Shown piece by piece: positions 7,986 through 16,553 of a DNA stretch of 64,000 nt (position 1 is the first letter of the stretch; every line of letters begins with the position of its first letter). The translations under genes and the position numbers were made by a program. Source of the stretch: Hyphomicrobiales bacterium (GTDB lineage: Bacteria > Pseudomonadota > Alphaproteobacteria > Rhizobiales > Rhizobiaceae); contig UCFC01000035.1 in NCBI GenBank assembly GCA_900471515.1, positions 124,001 to 188,000 of the forward strand. Direction: 5' to 3'. The notes under the pieces are model-generated. The model was not told the DNA's origin. It worked only from the letters and a program-made list of their open reading frames with translations, and searched no databases.

Positions 7986-8957
7986 ATGAAACCCAGGAAC
8001 ATCGCAATCCTCGCCGTTCCCGGCGTCCAGCTTCTGGATGTCTCCGGCCCGCTCGACGTCTTTGCCGAGGCCAACCTGCAGAGCGGCAAGGAGGCCTACC
8101 GTCCTGTCGTCATCGCCACCACGCACGGACATATCCGCAGTTCCTCCGGCGTGCGCCTGGTCGCCGATTATACGATCGAGGATGAGACCGGTCCGCTGGA
8201 CACGCTGCTGGTGGCGGGCCGCCCCAATGCGGCCGAGACCGAACACGATGCAAAGCTGCTTTCGTGGCTCGGCAAGGCCGCGCCGCAGGCCCGCCGTTAC
8301 GGCTCGGTCTGCAGCGGCGCATTCCTGCTTGCGGCGGCCGGCCTGCTCGATGGCCGACGCGTGACGACCCACTGGGCCGTCGCAGAGAGATTGAGACAGG
8401 CCTATCCCGCCGCAACCGTGGAAGAAGACGCGATCCATGTGGCGGATGGAAAGCTGAGAACCGCCGCCGGCGTCACCGCGGGACTGGATCTTGCCCTCTC
8501 CCTTGTCGAAGAAGACCTTGGCCGCGAGGTGGCGATGCGCACAGCAGCCCAGCTCGTCATGTTCTTCAAGCGCCCCGGCGGCCAGATGCAGTTCAGCCGC
8601 AAGGGCGAAGCCGCCCCCGCCGGGCGCTCGGCCCTTCAGGAAGTGCAGCGCTGGATCGCCGCCAATCCCGCTGCCGACCACAGCGTCGCCGAGCTCGCCC
8701 GCCGCATGGAACTCAGCCCCCGGCATTTTGCCCGCCTTTTTCGCGAGGAAGTCGGCGTGACACCGGCAGCCTGGGTCGAATCCACCCGCATCGCCGCCGC
8801 CCGCCGGCTGCTCGAAAGCGGGCACGCACCGAAACAGGTGGCGAGCGAATGCGGCTTTGCCGACGACGACACGCTGCGCCGCGCCTTCATGCGCCATCTC
8901 GGCGTCACGCCTGCGGAATACCGCAAGCAATATGCGCATATGAGCCCGGCAAGCTGA
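7986..8957 (+). CDS. GlxA-family AraC-type transcriptional regulator
   Basis: This 323-residue regulator has an N-terminal DJ-1/PfpI-like amidotransferase fold (about residues 5-180, with GSVCSGAFLLAAAGLLDGR containing the nucleophile-elbow Cys) and a C-terminal AraC double helix-turn-helix (about 220-315, ending DTLRRAFMRHLGVTPAEYR). Members control catabolism of small nitrogen compounds such as arginine or glycine betaine. It is divergent from the HD hydrolase and may activate it. It converges with glpK, with only 4 nt between the stops. Confidence 0.9.
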   Translation: MKPRNIAILAVPGVQLLDVSGPLDVFAEANLQSGKEAYRPVVIATTHGHIRSSSGVRLVADYTIEDETGPLDTLLVAGRPNAAETEHDAKLLSWLGKAAPQARRYGSVCSGAFLLAAAGLLDGRRVTTHWAVAERLRQAYPAATVEEDAIHVADGKLRTAAGVTAGLDLALSLVEEDLGREVAMRTAAQLVMFFKRPGGQMQFSRKGEAAPAGRSALQEVQRWIAANPAADHSVAELARRMELSPRHFARLFREEVGVTPAAWVESTRIAAARRLLESGHAPKQVASECGFADDDTLRRAFMRHLGVTPAEYRKQYAHMSPAS

Positions 8958-8961
8958 GCGG

Positions 8962-10455
8962 CTAGAATTCGCTCAGCGTCCGCTTCACCGCGTTCTTCCA
9001 GCCCTTGAGCTTCGCGGCACGCGTCTTCTCGTCCATTGCAGGCTCGAAGCGGCGGTCGCGTTTCCAGGTGGCGGAAAACTTTTCCCGGTTGGGCCACACG
9101 CCTGCCCTGCTGCCGGCGAGCCACGCGGCCCCGAGCGCCGTCGTCTCCAGAATGACGGGGCGGTCGACCGGCGCCTCCAGCAGGTCCGCAAGCCGCTGCA
9201 TCGTCCAGTCGGAGGCGACCATGCCGCCGTCCACGCGCAGCACCGTATCGTCGGCACCGTTCTTCCAGTCCTTCTGCATGGCCTCCAGCAGGTCGCGCGT
9301 CTGGTAGCAGACGGCCTCGAGCGCGGCGCGCGAAAGCTCGGCCGGGCCGCTGTTGCGTGTCAGCCCGTAGATCGCGCCGCGCGCCTTGGCATCCCAGTGC
9401 GGGGCGCCGAGGCCGGTAAAGGCCGGCACCAGATAGACGTCCTGCGTCGGATCGGCTTTCTCTGCCAGGTCGTTGGTATCGGATGCCTTATGGACGATGC
9501 CGAGACCGTCGCGCAGCCATTGCACCGCCGCCCCCGCGATGAAGATCGAACCTTCCAGCGCATAGGTCGTCTCGCCGTTCAGGCGATAGGCGATCGTCGT
9601 CAGCAGCCGGTTTTTCGAGCGCACCATGTCGCTGCCGGTATTGAGCAATGCGAAGCAGCCGGTGCCGTAGGTCGATTTCAGCATGCCCGGCTCGAAGCAG
9701 GCCTGCCCGATCGTCGCCGCCTGCTGGTCGCCGGCGACACCGAGAATGGGTATGGCCGCGCCGAAGAGCGCCGGATCGACGGTGCCGAAATCGTCGGCGC
9801 AATCCTTCACCTCGGGCAGCATGGCGGCCGGCACGCGCAGGATGTCGAGCAGGTCCTCGTCCCACGCGTTGGTCGCGATGTTGTACATCAGCGTGCGCGA
9901 CGCATTGGTCGCGTCGGTCACGAAACTCTTGCCGCCCGTCAGCCGCCAGATCAGGAACGTGTCGATCGTGCCGAAGCAGAGGTCGCCGCGCGCAGCCCTT
10001 GCCCGCGCGCCCTTCACATTGGCGAGCATCCACGAAAGCTTGGTTCCCGAGAAATAGGGATCGAGGATGAGGCCGGTCTTCTTCGTGAAGGTGCGCTCCA
10101 GGTCCTGCCGCTTGAGATTGTCGCAATAGCTTGCCGTGCGCCGGTCCTGCCAGACGATGGCATTCTGGATCGGCTTGCCGGTCTTGCGCTCCCAGACGAC
10201 GACCGTCTCGCGCTGGTTGGTGATGCCGAGTGCGGCAATATCCGTCGCACTCACCTTCGCTTCGCGCAGCGCCATGTTGACGGTGGAAACGACCGAATCC
10301 CAGATTTCCTCGGGATCGTGTTCCACCCAGCCGGAGCGCGGATAGATCTGCGTGAATTCCTTCTGGCCCATGCCGGCGATCTTCATGTCGCCGTCGAAGA
10401 CGATCGCCCGCGTCGAGGTCGTTCCCTGATCGACCGCCAGAACATATCCACCCAT
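8962..10455 (-). CDS. glpK: Glycerol kinase
   Basis: This 497-residue FGGY-family kinase phosphorylates glycerol to glycerol-3-phosphate. Landmarks are the N-terminal phosphate-binding DQGTTSTRAIVFD, LGITNQRET, the substrate loop WQDRRT, GVAGDQQAATIGQACFEPGM and the C-terminal VDGGMVASDWTMQ ADP region. The start at 10455 follows a strong GGAGGAA. It stands apart from any glp transport genes in this window. It would feed glycerolipid synthesis or glycolysis through GlpD encoded elsewhere. Confidence 0.96.
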   Translation of the reverse strand: MGGYVLAVDQGTTSTRAIVFDGDMKIAGMGQKEFTQIYPRSGWVEHDPEEIWDSVVSTVNMALREAKVSATDIAALGITNQRETVVVWERKTGKPIQNAIVWQDRRTASYCDNLKRQDLERTFTKKTGLILDPYFSGTKLSWMLANVKGARARAARGDLCFGTIDTFLIWRLTGGKSFVTDATNASRTLMYNIATNAWDEDLLDILRVPAAMLPEVKDCADDFGTVDPALFGAAIPILGVAGDQQAATIGQACFEPGMLKSTYGTGCFALLNTGSDMVRSKNRLLTTIAYRLNGETTYALEGSIFIAGAAVQWLRDGLGIVHKASDTNDLAEKADPTQDVYLVPAFTGLGAPHWDAKARGAIYGLTRNSGPAELSRAALEAVCYQTRDLLEAMQKDWKNGADDTVLRVDGGMVASDWTMQRLADLLEAPVDRPVILETTALGAAWLAGSRAGVWPNREKFSATWKRDRRFEPAMDEKTRAAKLKGWKNAVKRTLSEF

Positions 10456-10635
10456 GCGATTCCTCCCGCGCATCCCGTTGTCGTGGCAAATCAATAGGGC
10501 AGGTCCGCAGCACTTGGAAGGGTGTAAGTGGCCGCGGTGCACCGCCGCCACTTCCCGATTGCCAGCCCGGCGCCTTTGAGCATAACCTCGCTCTGACGCT
10601 GCAATGCAGCATCTCGGCTCCAGGGAGGAAGAAGC

Positions 10636-11412
10636 ATGAAGAGATCAGTCGTCGTCACCGGGTCAACCAGCGGTATCGGGCTTGCGATCGCCTCGGCCTT
10701 TGCCGCCGGGGGCGACAACGTCGTCATCAACGGCTTCGGAAAGGAGGATGAAATCAAGGCGATAGTGGAGCGCCTTGAATCATCGTCGAAAGCCGGGGCT
10801 CTCTATCATCCGGCCGACATGACGAAGCCTTCCGAGATCGCCGACCTGATCGAGACTGCCGGCAAGACCTTCGGAACCGTCGATGTTCTCGTCAACAATG
10901 CCGGCATCCAGCATGTCGAAAAGATCGAGGATTTCCCGATCGAGAAATGGGACCAGATCATCGCCATCAACCTGTCCAGCTCCTTCCATACGATGCGGGC
11001 TGCCATCCCGTTGATGAAGGCGAAAAAACACGGCCGCATCATCAACATCGCCTCGGCCCACGGCCTTGTCGCCTCGCCCTTCAAATCTGCCTATGTAGCG
11101 GCAAAGCATGGTATATTAGGCCTGACGAAGACGGCGGCTCTCGAGCTTGCCGAATTCGGCGTCACGGTAAACGCCATCTGCCCCGGCTATGTGCTGACCC
11201 CGCTGGTCGAAAAGCAGATCCCCGATACCGCCAAGGCGCGCGGCATGACCGAAGAGCAGGTCAAGACCGAGGTCATCCTCAAGGCGCAGCCGACGCACGA
11301 ATTCGTCAAGGCCGAGGAGATCGGCGCACTGGCGCTTTACCTCGCAAGCGAGGAAGCCCGGCAGGTGACCGGCACGCATATCTCGATTGACGGGGGCTGG
11401 ACGGCGGCATAA
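10636..11412 (+). CDS. bdhA: D-3-hydroxybutyrate dehydrogenase
   Basis: This 258-residue short-chain dehydrogenase/reductase oxidises D-3-hydroxybutyrate, released from PHB granules, to acetoacetate. It shows the NAD-binding TGSTSGIG, NNAGIQHV, the catalytic SAHGL Ser and SAYVAAKHG (Tyr-x3-Lys), and the C-terminal VTGTHISIDGGWTA. A GGGAGGAAG ribosome-binding site precedes the ATG. It is followed after 29 nt by xdhA. This matches the bdhA-xdhA2-xdhB2 mixed-function operon described in Sinorhizobium meliloti, linking storage-carbon use and purine catabolism in one transcript. Confidence 0.94.
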   Translation: MKRSVVVTGSTSGIGLAIASAFAAGGDNVVINGFGKEDEIKAIVERLESSSKAGALYHPADMTKPSEIADLIETAGKTFGTVDVLVNNAGIQHVEKIEDFPIEKWDQIIAINLSSSFHTMRAAIPLMKAKKHGRIINIASAHGLVASPFKSAYVAAKHGILGLTKTAALELAEFGVTVNAICPGYVLTPLVEKQIPDTAKARGMTEEQVKTEVILKAQPTHEFVKAEEIGALALYLASEEARQVTGTHISIDGGWTAA

Positions 11413-11441
11413 CCATTTTAGGAAAAATACTCGGGAACATC

Positions 11442-12908
11442 ATGAACGACAGCATCCGCTTCATCCTCAATGGCGAGGACGTTTCCCTGAAGAACGTCCG
11501 GCCGACCGAGACGCTTCTCGATTTCCTCCGGCTGAAGCGGCGGCTGACAGGCACCAAGGAAGGCTGCGCCGAGGGCGATTGCGGCGCCTGCACCGTGCTT
11601 GTCGGCCGGCTGATCGACGGCAAGCTCTTCTACGAATCCGTCAATGCCTGCATTCGCTTCATCGGCTCGCTCCAGGCCACGCATGTGGTGACGGTCGAAC
11701 ATCTGGCGGCAAAAGACGGCACGCTGCACCCGGTGCAGCAGGCCATGGTCGATTGCCACGGGTCGCAATGCGGCTTCTGCACGCCCGGTTTCGTCATGTC
11801 GCTCTACGGCCTCTGGCTGTCCAACGAGAAGCCCGACCGCGCCGAGATCGAAAGGGCGCTCCAGGGCAATCTCTGTCGCTGCACCGGATACGAGCCGATC
11901 GTCAGGGCGGCCGAGCAGGTGAGCCTGCAGCGCCCGAGCACGCTCTTCGATCCGCTGGAAAAGACCCGCGCCGAAATCATCGCCCGCCTCTGGGCCATGC
12001 AAGCACCCGAAACGCTGACGATCACGTCCGAGGAAGGCCGTCTCATCGTGCCGCGCTCCGCCGAGGCGCTGGCAAAGATCATTGCGGCCGAACCGGCGGC
12101 CACGATCGTTGCCGGCTCCACCGATGTCGGCCTCTGGGTCACGAAACAGATGCGGCAGCTGAACCCCGTCGTCTTCATCAACCACCTGACGGAGCTTCAG
12201 TCGATCATTGCCGGCGACTACGGCATCAGCATCGGTGCCGGCGTCACCTATAGCCGCGCTTTGGAAACCATTGCCCGCAAGCTTCCCGCCGTTGCCCGCC
12301 TCATCACCCGCATCGGCGGCGAGCAGGTGCGCAACATGGGCACGATCGGCGGCAATATCGCCAACGGCTCGCCGATCGGCGACAGCCCGCCGCCGCTGAT
12401 TGCGCTCGGTGCGCAACTGACGCTGCGCTCGGTCGAAGGCGCGCGCAGGATGCCGCTTGAGGATTATTTCATCGCCTATGGCAAGCAGGACCGCCGGCCG
12501 GGCGAATTCGTCGAAAGCGTCTTCGTGCCCTACCCGGTCGCCGAGGCGAAATTCGCCGTCTACAAGATCAGCAAGCGCCGCGACGAGGATATTACTGCCG
12601 TGCTCGGCGCCTTCTATCTGGTGCTGGACGAGGCCGAGCGCGTTGCCGAGATCCGCATCGCCTTCGGCGGCATGGCGGCAACGCCGAAACGCGCCCGCAG
12701 CGTCGAGGCCGAACTGATCGGCAAGGTCTGGAGCGAGGCAACCATCGAGGCCGCCCGCCCCGCCTTCGACGCCGACTTCCAGCCGCTGACGGACTGGCGC
12801 GCCACAGCGGAATATCGCCAGCTCACGGCGAAGAACCTGCTGACGCGCTTCTATCTCGAAACGGTCGGCGCACCGGCCGAACTGAAGCGGTTCGAGGAGG
12901 TGGCGTGA
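11442..12908 (+). CDS. xdhA: Xanthine dehydrogenase small subunit (2Fe-2S and FAD domains)
   Basis: This 488-residue subunit carries the electron-transfer half of xanthine dehydrogenase. The N-terminal plant-type [2Fe-2S] domain has CAEGDCGAC (about residue 43); the second [2Fe-2S] domain has CGFCTPGF (about 108) and CRCTGYEP (about 145). The FAD domain follows (IVAGSTDVGLWV, then GGNIANGSPIGDSPP) with the CO-dehydrogenase flavoprotein C-terminal domain at the end. It belongs to the bdhA operon. A repeat element separates it from xdhB, which is unusual for two subunits of one complex. Confidence 0.96.
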   Translation: MNDSIRFILNGEDVSLKNVRPTETLLDFLRLKRRLTGTKEGCAEGDCGACTVLVGRLIDGKLFYESVNACIRFIGSLQATHVVTVEHLAAKDGTLHPVQQAMVDCHGSQCGFCTPGFVMSLYGLWLSNEKPDRAEIERALQGNLCRCTGYEPIVRAAEQVSLQRPSTLFDPLEKTRAEIIARLWAMQAPETLTITSEEGRLIVPRSAEALAKIIAAEPAATIVAGSTDVGLWVTKQMRQLNPVVFINHLTELQSIIAGDYGISIGAGVTYSRALETIARKLPAVARLITRIGGEQVRNMGTIGGNIANGSPIGDSPPPLIALGAQLTLRSVEGARRMPLEDYFIAYGKQDRRPGEFVESVFVPYPVAEAKFAVYKISKRRDEDITAVLGAFYLVLDEAERVAEIRIAFGGMAATPKRARSVEAELIGKVWSEATIEAARPAFDADFQPLTDWRATAEYRQLTAKNLLTRFYLETVGAPAELKRFEEVA

Positions 12909-12927
12909 TGAGAATGGGATATGTTGA

Positions 12928-13061
12928 TGCCGTGTGGCCCCCTCATCCGCCCTTCGGGCACCTTCTCCCCGAGGGGAGAAGGGGGGAACGAGACGGCGCG
13001 GCATCCCCTTCTCCCCGGCGGGAAGAAGGTGGCGGCAGCCGGATGAGGGGGCCACACGGCA
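12928..13061. repeat. RIME-type palindromic repeat between xdhA and xdhB
   Basis: This is a 134-bp element bounded by perfect 22-bp inverted repeats (12928-12949 and 13040-13061, containing GTGTGGCCCCCTCATCCG), with inner palindromes around CTTCTCCCC and GGGAGAAGG. The same core sequence occurs again twice near 58.8-59.0 kb. It resembles the Rhizobium-specific intergenic mosaic elements. As RNA it would fold into a long hairpin inside the operon message. The whole element is open in the xdhB frame from a GTG at 12934, so it could theoretically add 52 residues to XdhB. Confidence 0.85.
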
Positions 13062-13089
13062 CCGCATCTCCTCACGAAGGAGCCCTCTG

Positions 13090-15426
13090 ATGGACAAGTC
13101 CACCTTCGAGGATCGCAAGCTCATCAACGGCCAGATGCATGTCTCGCTGCGGCATGATTCAGCACATAAGCATGTCACCGGAAGTGCCGATTATATCGAC
13201 GATATTCCCGAGCCCGCCGATCTTCTGCACGGCGCGCTCGGCCTGTCCGACCGGGCTCATGCCGAGATCCTCTCGATGGATCTCTCTGAGGTCGCCGCAC
13301 ACCCCGGCGTCGTCTGGGTCTTCACCGGCAAGGACATTCCGGGCGTCAACGACGTCAGCTCCAACGGCAGCCACGACGAGCCGCTGCTTGCCGAAACCAG
13401 GGTGGAATTCCACGGCCAGCCGATCTTCGCGGTGATCGCCGAAAGCCGCGAGATCGCCCGCCGCGCCGCCCGCAAGGCGAAGATCGAATATCGCGACCTG
13501 CCGCACTGGAGCGATATAGACGGCGCGATCGAAAACGGCAGCCCGCTCGTCATCACCCCGATGACCCTGCAGCGCGGCGAAGCGAAAGCGGAAATGGAAA
13601 ACGCCCCGCGCCGGCTGACGGGCCGCATGCGCATCGGCGGCCAGGAGCATTTCTACCTCGAAAGCCATATCGCCATGGCGATCCCCGGCGAGGATGACGA
13701 GGTCACTGTCTGGTCTTCCACCCAGCATCCGAGCGAGATCCAGCACATTGTCGGCCATGTGCTGCATATCCCTTCGAATGCCGTCACGGTCAACGTGCGC
13801 CGCATGGGCGGCGGCTTCGGCGGCAAGGAAACGCAGGGCAACCAGTTTGCAGCCCTTGCCGCGGTTGCGGCCAAGAAACTGAAGCGCGCCGTCAAGTTCC
13901 GTCCCGATCGCGACGAGGACATGAGCGCCACCGGCAAGCGCCACGATTTCCGCGTCGATTACGAACTCGGCTTCGACGACGAGGGCCGCATCCACGCGGT
14001 CGACGCCACCTATTCGGCCCGCTGCGGCTTCTCCTCGGACCTTTCAGGCCCCGTCACCGACCGCGCCCTCTTCCATGCCGATTCCAGCTATTTCTACCCG
14101 CATGTGCATCTGGTCTCGCAGCCGCTGAAGACGCATACGGTCTCCAACACCGCCTTCCGCGGTTTCGGCGGCCCGCAGGGCATGCTCGGCGCCGAACGCT
14201 TCATCGAGGAGATCGCCTATGCCGTCGGCAAGGATCCGCTCGATATCCGCAAGCTGAATTTCTACGGCCAGCCGGGGTCCGGGCGCACCACCACGCCCTA
14301 CCATCAGGAGGTCGAGGACAATATCATCGCCCGCGTGGTCGATGAATTGGAGGAGAGCGCCGATTACCGCGCCCGGCGCAACGCCATCGTCGCCTTCAAC
14401 CGAGACAGCCGCTATATCCGCAAGGGCATTGCGCTCACGCCGGTGAAATTCGGCATTTCCTTCACCATGACCGCCTTCAACCAGGCCGGCGCGCTGGTCC
14501 ATATCTATCAGGACGGCTCGATCCACCTGAACCATGGCGGCACGGAAATGGGCCAGGGCCTCTATACCAAGGTGGCGCAGGTTCTGGCCGACAGTTTCCA
14601 GGTCGATATCGACCGGGTGAAGATCACCGCCACGACGACCGGCAAGGTGCCGAACACCTCGGCGACCGCCGCTTCCTCCGGTTCGGACCTGAACGGCATG
14701 GCAGCCTTCGACGCGGCCCGCCAGATCAAGGAACGGCTCGTCGCCTTCGCGGCGGAGAAATGGAGCGTTCCGGCGGACGACATCGTCTTCCTGCCCAACC
14801 GCGTGCGGGTCGGCGAGATCGAAATCCCCTTCCCCGATTTCATCAAACAGGCCTATTTCGCCCGCGTGCAGCTGTCGGCCGCCGGCTTCTACAAGACCCC
14901 GAAGATCCACTGGGACCGCAAGGCCGGCCGCGGCACGCCCTTCTATTATTTCGCTTACGGTGCCGCCTGCAGCGAAGTGTCGATCGACACGCTGACCGGC
15001 GAATATCTCGTCGACCGCACCGATATCCTCCACGATGTCGGCCGCTCGCTGAACCCGGCAATCGATATCGGCCAGGTCGAGGGCGCCTTCGTCCAGGGCA
15101 TGGGCTGGCTGACGACCGAAGAACTGTGGTGGGACGACAAGGGGCGGCTGCGCACCCACGCGCCTTCCACCTACAAGATCCCGCTCGCCTCCGACCGGCC
15201 GAAGATCTTCAACGTGCGCCTTGCCGAATGGTCCGAAAACGCGGAAGCCACGATCGGCCGCTCCAAGGCCGTCGGCGAGCCGCCCTTCATGCTGGCGATC
15301 TCGGTGCTGGAAGCCCTTTCCATGGCGGTCGCAAGCGTTGCCAACTATCGCGTCTGCCCGCATCTCGATGCGCCTGCCACGCCCGAGCGCGTGCTGATGG
15401 CAGTCGAGAGGATGAAGAGGGTGTAG
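13090..15426 (+). CDS. xdhB: Xanthine dehydrogenase large molybdopterin subunit
   Basis: This 778-residue catalytic subunit binds the molybdenum cofactor and hydroxylates hypoxanthine and xanthine to urate. Recognisable blocks include the N-terminal HVTGSADYIDDI, the Moco loop MGGGFGGKE, the substrate Arg segment FRGFGGPQGM, NHGGTEMGQGL, and the C-terminal GEPPF with its catalytic-Glu context. The start at 13090 is chosen because AAGGAG lies just upstream and homologues begin MDKS-like. The longer frame reads through the repeat element. The stop lies 2 nt before the xdhC start. Confidence 0.96.
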   Translation: MDKSTFEDRKLINGQMHVSLRHDSAHKHVTGSADYIDDIPEPADLLHGALGLSDRAHAEILSMDLSEVAAHPGVVWVFTGKDIPGVNDVSSNGSHDEPLLAETRVEFHGQPIFAVIAESREIARRAARKAKIEYRDLPHWSDIDGAIENGSPLVITPMTLQRGEAKAEMENAPRRLTGRMRIGGQEHFYLESHIAMAIPGEDDEVTVWSSTQHPSEIQHIVGHVLHIPSNAVTVNVRRMGGGFGGKETQGNQFAALAAVAAKKLKRAVKFRPDRDEDMSATGKRHDFRVDYELGFDDEGRIHAVDATYSARCGFSSDLSGPVTDRALFHADSSYFYPHVHLVSQPLKTHTVSNTAFRGFGGPQGMLGAERFIEEIAYAVGKDPLDIRKLNFYGQPGSGRTTTPYHQEVEDNIIARVVDELEESADYRARRNAIVAFNRDSRYIRKGIALTPVKFGISFTMTAFNQAGALVHIYQDGSIHLNHGGTEMGQGLYTKVAQVLADSFQVDIDRVKITATTTGKVPNTSATAASSGSDLNGMAAFDAARQIKERLVAFAAEKWSVPADDIVFLPNRVRVGEIEIPFPDFIKQAYFARVQLSAAGFYKTPKIHWDRKAGRGTPFYYFAYGAACSEVSIDTLTGEYLVDRTDILHDVGRSLNPAIDIGQVEGAFVQGMGWLTTEELWWDDKGRLRTHAPSTYKIPLASDRPKIFNVRLAEWSENAEATIGRSKAVGEPPFMLAISVLEALSMAVASVANYRVCPHLDAPATPERVLMAVERMKRV

Positions 15427-15428
15427 CC

Positions 15429-16280
15429 ATGACGCGGCGCGAAATCCTTTCCGGTTTTGTGCCCGGCAGCGACTTCCGCGCCTTTCTGGCCCTGCAGCCC
15501 GAAGCGATCCTGATCGAGATATCGGGCACGCAAGGTTCGACGCCACGCGAAGCCGGCACCTTCATGCTGGTTTCGGCGGCAAGTGTCTGGGGCACGATCG
15601 GCGGCGGCCATTTCGAATATATCGCGATCGGCAATGCCCGCGCCCTGCTCGCCGGCAGCGGCGGCACGGAGACGATGGATATTCCGCTCGGCCCGGAAAT
15701 CGGCCAGTGCTGCGGCGGCCGCACGCAACTGCGTTTCCGCCGCGTTACCGATACGGTCCGGAACGAGATGGAGAGAAGGCAGGAAAGCGAAGCCGAAAGC
15801 CTGCCGGAAGTCCATGTCTTCGGCGCAGGCCATGTCGGCCGCGCGCTGGCGGCAGCGCTCGCACCGCTGCCGCTATCCGTCACCGTGATCGAAACCCGGC
15901 AGGACGAGCTTGCCAATCTGCCGGTCCCGACGAAAAGCCGCCTCGTGCCGATGCCCGAGGCCTTGGTGAAGGACATGCCCGCCGGCGCGGCACTCGTCAT
16001 CCTCACGCACGACCACGCGCTCGATTTCCTCATCGCCCGCGAAGCGCTCGCCCGCACCGACCTTGCCTATATCGGCATGATCGGCTCGGCGACCAAGCGG
16101 GCGACCTTTGCGAACTGGCTTTGCCGCGAGGCGGGCGGCGAGCGCGCCTGGCTCGATCGCCTCACCCTGCCGATCGGCGGATCGGCGGTGAAGGACAAGC
16201 GCCCGCAGGTCATCGCCGCCATGACGGCCGCCGAAATCCTGACGGCGCTTGCCGCCTATCGCGACCGGTCGTCCTCGTAG
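15429..16280 (+). CDS. xdhC: Xanthine dehydrogenase accessory protein XdhC
   Basis: This 283-residue chaperone binds molybdenum cofactor, promotes its sulfuration and inserts it into XdhB. The N-terminal XdhC/CoxI domain has GSTPREAGTFMLV and GQCCGGRTQL. The C-terminal Rossmann domain has VFGAGHVGRALA and AYIGMIGSATKRATF. It is the last gene of the bdhA-xdh operon and almost touches xdhB. Its 3' end overlaps a small minus-strand ORF by 25 nt. Confidence 0.94.
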   Translation: MTRREILSGFVPGSDFRAFLALQPEAILIEISGTQGSTPREAGTFMLVSAASVWGTIGGGHFEYIAIGNARALLAGSGGTETMDIPLGPEIGQCCGGRTQLRFRRVTDTVRNEMERRQESEAESLPEVHVFGAGHVGRALAAALAPLPLSVTVIETRQDELANLPVPTKSRLVPMPEALVKDMPAGAALVILTHDHALDFLIAREALARTDLAYIGMIGSATKRATFANWLCREAGGERAWLDRLTLPIGGSAVKDKRPQVIAAMTAAEILTALAAYRDRSSS

Positions 16281-16453
16281 CGCGGATCGCGCCCGTCCAG
16301 GAAACCGAGATCGCGCTTGATGCGGTCGGGCGTGACATCCATATCGAGCTTCGGCATGCGGCTGCCGATCCCCCGGAGCAGCCGGCGGACAAAGGTGGCG
16401 ATCAATGCCTCTCTTGCGACAGAACGGTTCTCTTCGATAGCCTGGCAATCCAT
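16256..16453 (-). CDS. Small basic hypothetical protein
   Basis: This 65-residue ORF begins MDCQAIEENRSVAREALIA and ends in a charged DGRDPRYEDDRSR tail, with an amphipathic basic helix (FVRRLLRGIGSR) in the middle. AAGGTGAT lies 4 nt upstream of the ATG at 16453. It is convergent with xdhC and overlaps its end by 25 nt. It fills an otherwise empty 270-nt gap. I do not recognise a family. Membrane association through the basic helix is possible. It could also be a chance ORF. Confidence 0.5.
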   Translation of the reverse strand: MDCQAIEENRSVAREALIATFVRRLLRGIGSRMPKLDMDVTPDRIKRDLGFLDGRDPRYEDDRSR

Positions 16454-16553
16454 GACATCACCTTGATGGTTTGATGAGATGATTGCAGTTTGCAGCGAAA
16501 AATGATGCAATTCCAATCGAACAACCGTCTGAACCCATAAAGAGAACTTATCC

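Noticed and set aside
12934..13089. N-terminal extension of XdhB through the repeat
   Set aside because: The GTG start lies in the terminal inverted repeat without a ribosome-binding site, while ATG 13090 has AAGGAG and matches family N-termini. Kept only as a possibility in the findings.
11418..13178. 586-residue minus-strand ORF spanning xdhA and the repeat
   Set aside because: It is antisense to xdhA and runs through the palindromic repeat; no protein pattern.
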